Source: PKWO01 sp036384915 (GTDB lineage Bacteria; Pseudomonadota; Gammaproteobacteria; Burkholderiales; Burkholderiaceae_D). Taken from it: a stretch of 40,604 bases of DNA. Each line of letters opens with the position of its first letter. Position 1 is the stretch's first letter. The stretch is taken from positions 1 to 40,604 of the forward strand of contig DASVLJ010000017.1 of NCBI GenBank assembly GCA_036384915.1, in the 5' to 3' direction. The notes beneath the pieces are model-generated. The model saw only the letters and a program-made list of their open reading frames with translations, had not been told where the DNA came from and ran no database searches. The translations under genes were made by a program, and so were the position numbers. Below, piece by piece: positions 1-7,588 of this stretch.

Positions 1-312
1 ACCCTGGTGTTCTCGGGCGATGCCGCACCCATCACGGCCATCACGGAGATCACCGCGGCGCAGGTGAGCGCGCTGCACGGCGACACCACCCTGCTGTCGG
101 ACTGGATCGCCACGGCGGCAGGCAAGGGCGGCGCAGTCACGGCCAACACCGTGGCATGGTTCTCATACCAGGGCAACACCTACCTGGTGAACCTGACGGC
201 AGCCGATACAGGTCACCTGTCGGCCAACGACACGGTGGTGGAATTGACGGGTACGTACACCTTCTCCAATACCCACTTCGGTGGCAACGGCACGATCCAC
301 CTGATGGGCTGA
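1..312 (+). CDS. C-terminal part of a bluetail-like surface protein (5' truncated by window)
   Basis: The reading frame is already open at base 1 and ends with TGA at 310-312, so only about 103 C-terminal residues are visible. The stretch WFSYQGNTYLVN followed by a polar segment, NDTVVELTG and a short tail resembles the C-terminal domain found on large repeat-containing secreted proteins (the 'bluetail' type, a beta-rich domain with a conserved G-x-T-Y-x-V core and a V-V-x-L-T-G motif). Such proteins often carry RTX or VCBS repeats and leave by type I secretion; that is family knowledge and cannot be seen here. A strong terminator follows directly, so this is the last gene of its transcript. 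The GTG at 7 is an internal codon, not a start. Confidence 0.65.
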   Translation, partial: TLVFSGDAAPITAITEITAAQVSALHGDTTLLSDWIATAAGKGGAVTANTVAWFSYQGNTYLVNLTAADTGHLSANDTVVELTGTYTFSNTHFGGNGTIHLMG

Positions 313-333
313 TTCGGCCCCTTTGGCATGAGA

Positions 334-359
334 AACGCACCTTTCGAGGTGCGTTTTTC
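334..359 (+). terminator. Rho-independent terminator of the left-edge gene
   Basis: A perfect 9-bp stem, AACGCACCT (334-342) with AGGTGCGTT (347-355), is closed by a TTCG tetraloop and followed by a T-rich run. It lies 22 bases after the stop codon of the left-edge gene and separates it from the ArsR operon. Confidence 0.9.
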
Positions 360-368
360 TAGTTCATA

Positions 369-411
369 ATATTCCTTTACAGTTATATTCCTTATTGGTC
401 ATATTAAAACG
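369..411 (+). promoter_or_regulatory. AT-rich leader with direct repeat, candidate ArsR-type operator/promoter
   Basis: The short AT-rich gap before the ArsR gene contains ATATTCCTT twice, at 369-377 and 385-393, spaced 16 bp. A -35-like TTTACA (376-381) lies within it, but no convincing -10 was found. Because this is the only non-coding DNA upstream of a DNA-binding repressor gene, autoregulation through this repeat is a reasonable inference, nothing more. Confidence 0.35.
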
Positions 412-714
412 ATGGAATCGACCTTCCACATCATTGCCGAGCCGCACCGGCGCGCCATCCTGGGCTTGTTGGCCGGATCTGAGCGTTCGGTCGGCGAGAT
501 TGAGCAGCAACTCGGCATGTCCCAGCCTTCCGTCTCCAAGCACCTGCGTGTGCTGCGCGAGGCGGGGTTGGTCGAGTCGCGTATCGATGCCCAGCGCAGG
601 CTGTACCGCGTCTGTCCGGAACCTTTGATGGAAGTCGATGCCTGGCTGGCGCAATTTCGCCGTTATTGGTCCGGTCATGTAGACGCGCTCGAGCGTCACC
701 TCGACCGCTTGTAA
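412..714 (+). CDS. ArsR-family helix-turn-helix transcriptional regulator
   Basis: This is a 100-residue protein with the compact winged-helix fold of the ArsR/SmtB superfamily. The start matches the ADPHRRAILxLL-type first helix (here AEPHRRAILGLL, residues 9-20). The recognition helix is SQPSVSKHLRVLREAGLV (about 37-54), followed by the wing with RRLYRV. No Cys-Cys metal-binding motif is present, so it belongs to the metal-independent branch (SdpR-like). That branch is commonly paired with an SRPBCC/AHSA1 gene, exactly as seen next. The ATG at 412 is the first in frame and has no strong Shine-Dalgarno. The downstream SRPBCC gene starts 26 bases after its stop, suggesting one operon with the DoxX-like gene. 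The ligand is unknown. Confidence 0.9.
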   Translation: MESTFHIIAEPHRRAILGLLAGSERSVGEIEQQLGMSQPSVSKHLRVLREAGLVESRIDAQRRLYRVCPEPLMEVDAWLAQFRRYWSGHVDALERHLDRL

Positions 715-740
715 GACGCTTCCACGAAAGGCAAGAACGA

Positions 741-1313
741 ATGAGCTCTTACGATCATTACAAGCCCGGCCCCGCTTCCGGCGCGCATATCGACAAACGT
801 GGCGAAAATGGAGAGGAATGGACCCTTGTGCTGGTACGCGAGTTGCGCCATTCCCCCGACAAGGTCTGGCTGGCGCTGACAGACCCGGCGCAATTGGCGC
901 AATGGGCGCCGTTCAATGCCAGCCACAGCATGGCAAGGGTCGGCGCGGTGAGCCTGACCACGGTCAATGCGCCGGTTGAACAGGTTTCGCAAACCGAAAT
1001 CATACGCGCCATCGAACCGGAATTGCTCGAATACAAATGGGGTGACGGGCTGATGCGCTGGCAACTTGAGGCTAACGGTTCCGGCACGCGCCTGACGCTG
1101 TGGCATGCCATTGCGCGCCCCTATATCGCGATGGGTGCCGCCGGCTGGCATATCTGCCTCGATGTGCTCGACAGCTTCATCGCTGGCCAGCCGCTGGGAC
1201 GCATCGTCGGCATCGGCGTGATGCAGTTCGAAGGCTGGCAGCGCTTAAAGGCGGAATACGAACTGCGGTTCGGCGTCAAGACGCGGGACTGGTCCAAGGC
1301 TCAACCTGAATAA
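741..1313 (+). CDS. SRPBCC / AHSA1-type START-like domain protein
   Basis: This 190-residue protein has the typical SRPBCC core: V-x-R-E-L-x-H-S-P-D-K-V-W-x-A-L-T-D-P (about residues 32-50), then a WAPF motif, the central W-x-L-E segment and a C-terminal long helix (GWHICLDVLDSF). The fold forms a hydrophobic pocket that binds small ligands. AHSA1-like members next to ArsR regulators are widespread and mostly uncharacterised. The ATG at 741 was chosen because the conserved domain begins soon after it and AAAGGCAAGAACGA upstream offers a plausible ribosome site. The longer frame from 666 would overlap the ArsR gene. It is probably co-transcribed with its neighbours. Confidence 0.85.
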   Translation: MSSYDHYKPGPASGAHIDKRGENGEEWTLVLVRELRHSPDKVWLALTDPAQLAQWAPFNASHSMARVGAVSLTTVNAPVEQVSQTEIIRAIEPELLEYKWGDGLMRWQLEANGSGTRLTLWHAIARPYIAMGAAGWHICLDVLDSFIAGQPLGRIVGIGVMQFEGWQRLKAEYELRFGVKTRDWSKAQPE

Positions 1314-1349
1314 ATCGATCAACCCGAACAAGGAAAGGCAGGTTGGGGC

Positions 1350-1724
1350 ATGAATGCATTGTTATGGACGCTTCAGGGTTTGCTCGCGCTGCACACGCTG
1401 ATGGGGGCAGGCTGGAAACTGTTCAATTCGGAGCAGGGCGTTCCTGCGCTATCCGCCATGCCGCATGCGCTGTGGGTAGGCTTGCGCCCGCTCGAACTCG
1501 TGTGCAGCGTGTGCCTGGTTCTTCCGTTGTTCAATAAGTCGTTCGCCATGCTGGCCCCTGCTGCGGCCTTGTGCATCGCCGCCGAGATGCTGCTGTTTGC
1601 CGGCGTTTATCTTGCATCGGGCAGCACGCAAAGCGGGCAGTTGGTGTATTGGGCGGCAATGGCAGCAATCTGCGCGTTCATTGCATATGGCCGGATGGGG
1701 TTGGTGCCCTTGCAGGCCACCTGA
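1350..1724 (+). CDS. DoxX-like small integral membrane protein
   Basis: This 124-residue protein has four predicted hydrophobic segments (roughly 4-22, 43-62, 66-90 and 98-116). The first carries the G-x-G-W-K-L-F pattern of DoxX/DoxX-like proteins, and the second contains LRPLELVCSVCLVLP. Family members are inner-membrane proteins of unclear biochemical role. An AGGAAAGG ribosome site lies upstream. The position as third gene after ArsR and SRPBCC (36 bases from the previous stop) suggests a common operon; the ArsR–SRPBCC–DoxX combination is seen widely in proteobacteria. It ends 13 bases from the convergent Sel1-repeat gene, and no terminator is visible between them. Confidence 0.7.
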   Translation: MNALLWTLQGLLALHTLMGAGWKLFNSEQGVPALSAMPHALWVGLRPLELVCSVCLVLPLFNKSFAMLAPAAALCIAAEMLLFAGVYLASGSTQSGQLVYWAAMAAICAFIAYGRMGLVPLQAT

Positions 1725-1737
1725 CTCTCGCGGTAAA

Positions 1738-2928
1738 TCATGCGATAAAGAGGGCTTTTCTGTCCGCCTTGGGGGTACTTAAGGTCTTGCAAAGCATTTC
1801 GGCATTTGATTGACGGATATGGCGCAGTAAGTCCAGGGACATGGTACAGCCTTGGGCGCTCGCCAGTTCGAGCCAATAGAGCGCGCGCACCATGCTGCTG
1901 GTGCGCCCTTCGCCATTGTTCCAGGCGCAGGCGCCGCATTCATATTGCGCGCGGCAATGTCCGAGTTCCGCAGCTTTTTGCCGGTAGTGGCGCTGCAGTT
2001 CGGCATTGGGTCTGGAGTGGCGTGCGCTGCCGTAGAGGCGAGACAGTGCATACCAGGCATCGGCCACGCCCTGCCGCCCGGCGAGCACCAGCCATTGCAT
2101 CGCTTCATCCTGGTCGCGCGTATCAAGCCGGTGCGGCTCTGGCTCGTCATCGGCGCGCAAGCCAGCAAGCCACAGGCCGAAGTGCAATTGCGCTTGCGTA
2201 TCGCCGCTTGCGGCCGCACATTCCCAGAACGTCCTCGCTTCTCGCTGTTCCGGGCCTTGGCGTGCGGCCAATACTTCGGCACATTGCCTCAATGCGCGCA
2301 CCTGTTCCGCAGTGAGCAGGCTGGCGCGCTTGCCAGGTGCACGGCTCATCGCCGCGCGCGCCACCGGCAGGGCCCATATGAGGAAAGCATCGACATCGCC
2401 CTGTTTTTTGGCCTCGTCGGCCAAGGATAGTCGAGCCGCATCGAGGCCGCCCTGTGCGGCGCGTTTTTCCCACGCCAGTGCCGCTTCCTCGCAGCCGCCG
2501 CGTCGGCGCAATTCGCCGGCCCACAGCCATTGCGCTTCGTGTGAGCCGCAATGCGCGGCGGTTTGCAACGCGGCAAGGGCATGCTCACGCATGTCGCGGG
2601 CGGCAAAGGCCTTGTCCTGCAATACGAGCTTGGCAAACAGCAAGCCGGCTTCCGTCGTGCCGGCTTCGAAGGCTTGCCTGAACCAGCCGGCCAACGTGGC
2701 CGCATCGTGTACGGCGAGGGCGCAGTCGAGCGGGACGTGACGTGCGATCAGGCTGCAGGCATCGACACTGCCTTGCTGTGCCGCCGCTCCCAGCCAGTGC
2801 ATGGCGGCGTCGAGATTGGTCGGCAGCGCCGTGCTGCCTCGGAGGTAGCGTGTACCGAGGTCCAGCTGGGCGGAAAGCTTGCCTGAACGGGCTTCGCGGA
2901 TCAGCGCCAATTCTTCGTGTGTTGCCAT
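1738..2928 (-). CDS. Sel1-like / tetratricopeptide repeat protein
   Basis: This 396-residue protein is made largely of Sel1-like helical repeats. Recognisable units are ALQTAAHCGSHEAQWLWA, AWEKRAAQGGLDAARLSL, WECAAASGDTQAQLHFGLWL, MQWLVLAGRQGVADAWYALS, YRQKAAELGHCRAQYECG and LYWLELASAQGCTMSL. No signal peptide or membrane segment is seen, so a cytoplasmic scaffold or protein-interaction role is likely; no specific partner can be inferred. The ATG at 2928 (MATHEELALIREA) starts just before the first helix. A perfect palindrome lies in its upstream region at 3014-3033. Its 3' end nearly touches the DoxX-like gene. Confidence 0.8.
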   Translation of the reverse strand: MATHEELALIREARSGKLSAQLDLGTRYLRGSTALPTNLDAAMHWLGAAAQQGSVDACSLIARHVPLDCALAVHDAATLAGWFRQAFEAGTTEAGLLFAKLVLQDKAFAARDMREHALAALQTAAHCGSHEAQWLWAGELRRRGGCEEAALAWEKRAAQGGLDAARLSLADEAKKQGDVDAFLIWALPVARAAMSRAPGKRASLLTAEQVRALRQCAEVLAARQGPEQREARTFWECAAASGDTQAQLHFGLWLAGLRADDEPEPHRLDTRDQDEAMQWLVLAGRQGVADAWYALSRLYGSARHSRPNAELQRHYRQKAAELGHCRAQYECGACAWNNGEGRTSSMVRALYWLELASAQGCTMSLDLLRHIRQSNAEMLCKTLSTPKADRKALFIA

Positions 2929-3013
2929 GGTGTCGAACCGGCGCTACGCTTGTCGCCCGCACCGGATTCATCTTTGTCACGCGATCGATTGTAATGAAGA
3001 TCGTGTGGCGTCG

Positions 3014-3033
3014 AGATTAAAGAAATTTAATCT
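3014..3033. repeat. Perfect palindrome between Sel1 gene and porin terminator
   Basis: AGATTAAA (3014-3021) and TTTAATCT (3026-3033) form a perfect 8-bp inverted repeat around GAAA. It lies upstream of the Sel1-repeat gene and downstream of the porin terminator. It could be an operator or a minor secondary hairpin; there is no T-run to make it a terminator. Confidence 0.5.
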
Positions 3034-3045
3034 TGCGCGTTCCGC

Positions 3046-3078
3046 AAAAAAAGCGGACACCCGCATGGAAGTGTCCGC
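3046..3078 (-). terminator. Rho-independent terminator of the porin gene
   Basis: Read on the minus strand, an 8-bp stem GCGGACAC/GTGTCCGC (3071-3078 with 3053-3060) and a 10-base loop are followed by seven T residues (3052-3046). It lies 33 bp beyond the porin stop codon. Confidence 0.9.
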
Positions 3079-3085
3079 CAGGGAG

Positions 3086-3113
3086 TGAAAACGGCAAGGG
3101 GACGCCGTTTTCA
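3086..3113 (-). repeat. Stem-loop overlapping the porin stop codon
   Basis: TGAAAACGGC (3086-3095) and GCCGTTTTCA (3104-3113) form a 10-bp perfect stem with an 8-base loop. The porin stop codon TGA is part of the stem. A second hairpin (the terminator) follows. Tandem 3' hairpins of this kind usually protect abundant mRNAs from 3' exonucleases; that role is inferred. Confidence 0.75.
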
Positions 3114-4421
3114 GAAGCGTGTGCGCATGCCTACGGCGGTGATGTAATTGGTCGTGTTGTAGGCGGCGAACGGCGCGGAAAAGTTTGCGCCCTTGAACTG
3201 GTCATACATGAAGCCGGCATACACGTCGGTGCGCTTGGTGAAGCTGTAGTCGAGCAGGGCCGAGTAGTAGTAGGCGTTGCCGTTCAACTGCTTGCTGTCG
3301 TCGGATTGCTTGGGTTGCACATCATAGAAGCCCAGCGCCAGGTTCAGTTGCGGCGTGAAGTTGTAGTCGCCGCCGATGAACCAGATATCGGTCCTCTGGT
3401 CGGCTGCGCTGAAATTGGCGGAAGCCGATGTGGCATTGCCCACCGTGTAGCCGTACAGGCTGGTGACGCCCATGGAGGCCAGCGTGTCCGATGGCGCCTT
3501 CAGAGTATAGCTTTCATAGCCGCCGCGTACGGTGGCCTCGCCGAAATGGTACTTGGCGGCGATGAAGAATGCGTCGGTGTTGTAGTTGGTCAGATTGATG
3601 TCGCCCGGCACCGTGCTGTTGCCGGTTTTGAGCGCATCGGTGAACTCTTCGTAAGCAGCCTGGATGCCGAAGCCATAAGCTTCATAGCCGCCGTTGATAC
3701 CCCAGCCGCCTTGCGCCTGATCGAGTCCGGCCACGCCGCCCGCCTTGTAAAAGCCGCCGAAATTGACGTCGCCGATCTTGTTCTTGTACCTGATGCTGTT
3801 GTCGATGCGCGTGTCTTCCGAAACGCCGCCGCCGCCGCCATAGGTGCCGGAGAAGCCCAGCGGCGAGAACAGGTCGGCCGCCTGCACCGGATCATAGGCG
3901 ACGGTGATATCGAAGATCGGGCCGTAGTTGCGGCCGAAGGCTACGCTGCCAAGTTCACCGGCGGACAGTCCGACGTTGGACTGGCGGTTGAAAAGCTGGC
4001 CGTTCAACGACGTGTTGGCCGAAACGTTAGGGCCGGTGGTGCCGCTGTTGCCGGCCAGCGAAGCCGTGCCGTTGTTCAACACGCCGTCAGGCACGTTGAA
4101 GCCGGATTCAAGCACGAAGAAGGCCTTCACTCCGCCGCCCAGGTCTTCCGTGCCGCGGATGCCCCAGCGCGAATCGGACACGCCGCCGTTGAACATGCCG
4201 TTCACGGAATTGGTCACGTGGGCCGAGGAAGTGGGCGAAACCGGGTTGACGCCGAACGGGAAGTTCGGATCGACGGAAAAGGAGTGTTCAACGTGGCCGA
4301 CCGCGACGTCGAGAATGCCGTACAACTCGACAGAGGTACCCGATGTCTGCGCAAATGCCGAGCCCGAGGCGAGCGCCGCGGCGCCGAGGATTGCGAGTTT
4401 GGTTTTCAATTCTTGCTCCAT
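3111..4421 (-). CDS. Gram-negative general porin (trimeric outer-membrane channel)
   Basis: This is a 436-residue outer-membrane porin of the betaproteobacterial type. It has an N-terminal signal peptide (about KTKLAILGAAALASGSAFAQ), then SVELYGILDVAVGH, the conserved SRWGIRGTEDLGGGVKAFFVLE block, RQSNVGLSAGELGSVAFGRNYGP, and a C-terminal strand ending in the aromatic RTRF needed for Bam-dependent assembly. It mediates passive diffusion of small hydrophilic solutes. Start choice: the ATG at 4421 gives MEQEL before the signal. A TTG at 4409 has GGAG seven bases upstream and would give the classical MKTKLAILG signal, so translation may really begin there. A glycine run in the middle (about SGTYGGGGG) lies in a probable surface loop. 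It is monocistronic with its own terminator. Confidence 0.93.
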   Translation of the reverse strand: MEQELKTKLAILGAAALASGSAFAQTSGTSVELYGILDVAVGHVEHSFSVDPNFPFGVNPVSPTSSAHVTNSVNGMFNGGVSDSRWGIRGTEDLGGGVKAFFVLESGFNVPDGVLNNGTASLAGNSGTTGPNVSANTSLNGQLFNRQSNVGLSAGELGSVAFGRNYGPIFDITVAYDPVQAADLFSPLGFSGTYGGGGGVSEDTRIDNSIRYKNKIGDVNFGGFYKAGGVAGLDQAQGGWGINGGYEAYGFGIQAAYEEFTDALKTGNSTVPGDINLTNYNTDAFFIAAKYHFGEATVRGGYESYTLKAPSDTLASMGVTSLYGYTVGNATSASANFSAADQRTDIWFIGGDYNFTPQLNLALGFYDVQPKQSDDSKQLNGNAYYYSALLDYSFTKRTDVYAGFMYDQFKGANFSAPFAAYNTTNYITAVGMRTRF

Positions 4422-4852
4422 ATGGTTGAAGGTTTTTCCCGTTGCGTGCGACGAGGGCACCGGGAGTAGTGCGACCGGCGTTCCCACGCGGCATAGCCGG
4501 CGGCGGCCGAAATCGCTGGCCGAATCATAGGGCCGCTTGTAGGATTTGCCACATTAAGGAAAATTAATGTTCCTATCACGCAAATGCCAAAGATTCGGAA
4601 ATGAATTTTTGCTATTCTTGGGCCGCGGAGGGAAATTTCTAATCGAGGTTGCGCCGAACCAACGTTGCGAATGGTTTGATTCGTTGGAACAAGCGATTGC
4701 GCAACATGATGCGGAATTTGGTTAAAGGTTGTTGGGCCGGCGAGTGACGCGCGCGACGTCAGGCGTATCCGCCAGGCGCTCAAATAAAGCCGTTTGTGGA
4801 ATTTGGTGGGTTGCGCCTGCGCCTGACCCGCCCTTGGTACTTTAGGTGTGGA
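4422..4852. other. Porin upstream region (431 bp non-coding)
   Basis: No gene is recognised here. On the minus strand TTGGCA (4590-4585) and TTAATT (4567-4562), 17 bp apart, are a weak porin promoter candidate. GGAAAATTAATGTTCC (4559-4574), with GGAA/TTCC ends, overlaps it. The right part is the 3' flank of the EamA gene; no terminator with a T-run was seen. Confidence 0.4.
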
Positions 4853-5734
4853 TCAATTGGTCAAGCGTTGCCGCCCCGCCCAGCGCGCTCCGAACTGGTT
4901 GAACGCCAGGCCGCCCAGCACCAGCGCACCGGCCGCCAGCTTCCACCATTGCAGCGGTTCCGCCAGGATCAGCGCCGCAGCCACCATGCCCACCACGGGC
5001 ACCAGTAGCGTGAACGGGGCAATCGTCGCCGTTGGATATTTGCCGATCAGGTAAGACCAGATGCCGTAGCCGACGATGGTGTTCGGATAAGACTGGAAAA
5101 ACACCGCGCCGATTGAAATCCAATTGATCTTGTCCGCTGCCATGGCCCAGGCGCCGCTGCCTTCGATGCAGTACGATGCCAGCAGCATGGGCGGTGCGGC
5201 GACCAGCGAGCCCCAGGTCACCAGCGAGAGCGGGTTCACCTTGCCCATCTTCTTGGTCACGATATTGGCCGTGGCCCAGCTCAAACCGGCCGCCACAACA
5301 CACACGAAACCGATCACGGTCGGCTTGGCGTCGAGATTGCATGCCACCAGCACCATGCCGCCCAGCGCCACCAGGGCGCCAAGCAATTGGTTGATCAGCG
5401 GCCGTTCATGCAGGAACAGCACGGCAAGGCCGATGGTGAAAAAGGCTTGCAGCTGGATCACCAGCGAAGCGAGTCCGGGCGGGAAGCCGAGCTTGATGCC
5501 GGAAAACAGCAGGATGAATTGCAGCGCGAATTGAAACAGCGCAAAACCGGCCAGGAGTCGCAACGGCACTTGCGGACGCTTGACGAAGAACACCAGCGGC
5601 AGCGCGGCGAACACAAAGCGCAGCGAAGAAAACAGGATGGGCGGCAAACCTTGCAAACCGAATTTGATGACGACGAAGTTGGAACCCCAGATGGAGATGG
5701 TCAGGAGTGCGAGCAGGATATCGGACGGCTTCAT
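4853..5734 (-). CDS. eamA: EamA-family (DMT) exporter, similar to O-acetylserine/cysteine exporter EamA
   Basis: This 293-residue integral membrane protein has two EamA repeats and about ten hydrophobic helices. Its sequence follows E. coli EamA (YdeD) closely. Shared features are the first helix ending SNFVVIKFGLQGLPP, the PxGLASLVIQxQAFFTI segment, NIVTKKM after the mid loop, the TIVGYGIWSYLIGKY block and APFTLLVPVVGM. The E. coli protein exports O-acetylserine and cysteine; the same substrate here is inferred from similarity. The ATG at 5734 (MKPSDILLALL) was preferred to an upstream TTG at 5764 because it directly precedes the first helix. It is divergent from the HDOD gene and not in an obvious operon. 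Confidence 0.85.
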   Translation of the reverse strand: MKPSDILLALLTISIWGSNFVVIKFGLQGLPPILFSSLRFVFAALPLVFFVKRPQVPLRLLAGFALFQFALQFILLFSGIKLGFPPGLASLVIQLQAFFTIGLAVLFLHERPLINQLLGALVALGGMVLVACNLDAKPTVIGFVCVVAAGLSWATANIVTKKMGKVNPLSLVTWGSLVAAPPMLLASYCIEGSGAWAMAADKINWISIGAVFFQSYPNTIVGYGIWSYLIGKYPTATIAPFTLLVPVVGMVAAALILAEPLQWWKLAAGALVLGGLAFNQFGARWAGRQRLTN

Positions 5735-5925
5735 GTAGGGGAGAGGCAGTGGACCGGTTCCCAATTGTAGTGTTTCTTGCGAAAAACTGCGGAAGGAGCC
5801 CGAATTGTGTCTGAAATCGGCCCGAATTTAACAGACTGTGGGGTGGATGCGAATCGCGGGTGCCGGAAAGGCCTCGCCATTAGACAATTGCCGGCACATG
5901 GGGCAAACTGAATTTCCATACTTAT

Positions 5926-5931
5926 AAGGAG
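5926..5931 (+). promoter_or_regulatory. Shine-Dalgarno deciding the GTG start of the HDOD gene
   Basis: AAGGAG at 5926-5931 lies seven bases before the GTG at 5939. No ATG in frame follows before the conserved domain, so this site settles the non-ATG start. Confidence 0.8.
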
Positions 5932-5938
5932 ACCATTC

Positions 5939-7555
5939 GTGCCCTCTGGAGGTCCTACGCATCCCGCGCCTTATTCTTCACAAATCAGCGATGAAGCCCT
6001 CGCCGCGCGCAACCGCCTGCTCGCCAGCATCGGCGAGGGTACGGACTTGCCCGCGCTCGGTTCCTCGGTGTCGCGCGTGGTGGAGATGGCCTCGTCTTCC
6101 GATGAGGCGGTGCGCAACCTGGCTTCCTTCGTGCTGGCCGATGCCGGCTTGACGCAAAAGATTTTGCGCGTGGCCAATACGGTGGTCTACCGCACCTATT
6201 CCGGCGCGCCGATCACTACCGTCTCCAAAGCCATCTTCCTGCTCGGTTTCGAATCCGTGAAGACCAATGCGTTGGCCATGCTGCTGGTCGAGGGCATGTC
6301 GGGCAAGCGCGCGCAGAGCGTGCGTGCCGAACTGGCGCAGTCGCTCGCCGCTTCCGTGATCGGGCGCGAGATGGCCAAGCGCAGCCAGTTCAAGGATTCG
6401 GAGGAAGCGGCCGTGGCGGCGCTGTTCAAGAACCTGGGGCGCTTGCTGGTGGCGGCGCTGGACCATAGCCTGTATGCCGAAGTTGCGGCCCAGATCGAGG
6501 GCGGCCGCACCCCGAGCCAGGCTTCGATGCAGGTGCTGGGCTGCAGCTTCGAAATGCTGGCTGAAGCCGTGCTGCAGGAATGGCAGATGCCCGAGAGCAT
6601 CGTCAAATCCTTGAGCACGCTGCCCTCCGGCGTATTGCGGCCGGCCAAGAGCCGCCAGGAATGGATACAGCAAGTGGCGGCATTCAGCACCTCGGCGGCG
6701 GCCTTGCTGGGCAAGATCGGACAATCGGGGCAGGATGCTGCCAGCCGCGCCTTGCTCAACCGCTTCGGCGCGGCCTTGAATCTCGATGAGAGCAGCCTGT
6801 CCACGCTGTTCGAGTCGGTGGCGCAAGAGATCAAGGTCCTGACTTCGCAAGCCGGCCTCGGCGGCGCAGGCAGTGCCGAGCTGGAACATGTGGAGGGACA
6901 CGAGCCGGAAGAGCAGGGGGAACCCGAGGCGGCAATCGAGGCGGAACCGGAACTCGGCTTGCCCAGCGAGTTGCTGCTGCAAGTCGATGAACCCAAGCCG
7001 GTCCGGGCACAAGGCAAGCACCCCAGCGGCAAACCGCTGGACGCGCGCGAGCAGTTGATGGCAGGCGTGCAGGACGTGACGGAGATGATGGCTTCGGGCC
7101 GCTGCAAGGTCAACGACTTGATCATGCTGGTGCTTGAGACGATCTACCGCGGCATGGGTTTCCGCTTCGCCACCGTTTGCATCAACGATCCCAGGACAGG
7201 CAACTACCGCGCCCGCATCTCCGTGGGCGAACAGGCGGCGGCGCGGCAAGAGGGGTTCGTCTTTCCTTCGGCGCATGCGCGCGACGTGTTCCACCTGGCC
7301 ATGGAAAACGATGCCGACCTGATGATCGCCGACGCCACGGCGGTCAAGATACGCGACTTGATCCCGGCCTGGCACCGCAGTTTGCTGCCCGATGCCAGGA
7401 GCTTCATCGTGCTGCCCTTGGTGGTGCAGAAGAAGCCGTTCGGTCTCTTCTATGCTGACCGGGCGATGCCTGCGCCGGAGGGCGTGCCGCCGGACGAAAC
7501 GGCCTTGATCCGCACCCTCAAGGGACAGGTTCTGGCGGCGCTGAATGCGCGCTGA
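5939..7555 (+). CDS. HDOD domain protein with C-terminal GAF-like domain
   Basis: This 538-residue cytoplasmic signalling protein has an HDOD domain at about residues 35-240: LPALGSSVSRVVEMASS, the ADAGLTQKILRVANTVVYR helix pair, ISKAIFLLGF-like VSKAIFLLGFESVKTNAL, and ALFKNLGRLL. HDOD domains resemble HD phosphohydrolases without the metal-binding HD residues and act as interaction modules in two-component and c-di-GMP signalling. An acidic Glu-rich linker (about 320-350) leads to a C-terminal GAF-like domain (about 375-535) with the FRFATVCINDPRTGNYRARI and FIVLPLVVQKKPFGLFYADR strands. The start is GTG with a good ribosome site. The ligand of the GAF part is unknown. Downstream genes (duplicated-domain protein, Ser/Thr kinase) are on the other strand. 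Confidence 0.88.
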   Translation: MPSGGPTHPAPYSSQISDEALAARNRLLASIGEGTDLPALGSSVSRVVEMASSSDEAVRNLASFVLADAGLTQKILRVANTVVYRTYSGAPITTVSKAIFLLGFESVKTNALAMLLVEGMSGKRAQSVRAELAQSLAASVIGREMAKRSQFKDSEEAAVAALFKNLGRLLVAALDHSLYAEVAAQIEGGRTPSQASMQVLGCSFEMLAEAVLQEWQMPESIVKSLSTLPSGVLRPAKSRQEWIQQVAAFSTSAAALLGKIGQSGQDAASRALLNRFGAALNLDESSLSTLFESVAQEIKVLTSQAGLGGAGSAELEHVEGHEPEEQGEPEAAIEAEPELGLPSELLLQVDEPKPVRAQGKHPSGKPLDAREQLMAGVQDVTEMMASGRCKVNDLIMLVLETIYRGMGFRFATVCINDPRTGNYRARISVGEQAAARQEGFVFPSAHARDVFHLAMENDADLMIADATAVKIRDLIPAWHRSLLPDARSFIVLPLVVQKKPFGLFYADRAMPAPEGVPPDETALIRTLKGQVLAALNAR

Positions 7556-7588
7556 CCGTTCTTCAACAGCTTGCCAAGCCAGGCCGTT

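Noticed and set aside
3033..4469. 478-codon frame antisense to the porin
   Set aside because: The porin on the minus strand has signal peptide, conserved blocks and terminator; the antisense frame crosses that terminator.
5978..7375. 465-codon frame antisense to the HDOD gene
   Set aside because: Arg/His/Gln-rich shadow; the HDOD and GAF motifs on the plus strand settle the coding strand.
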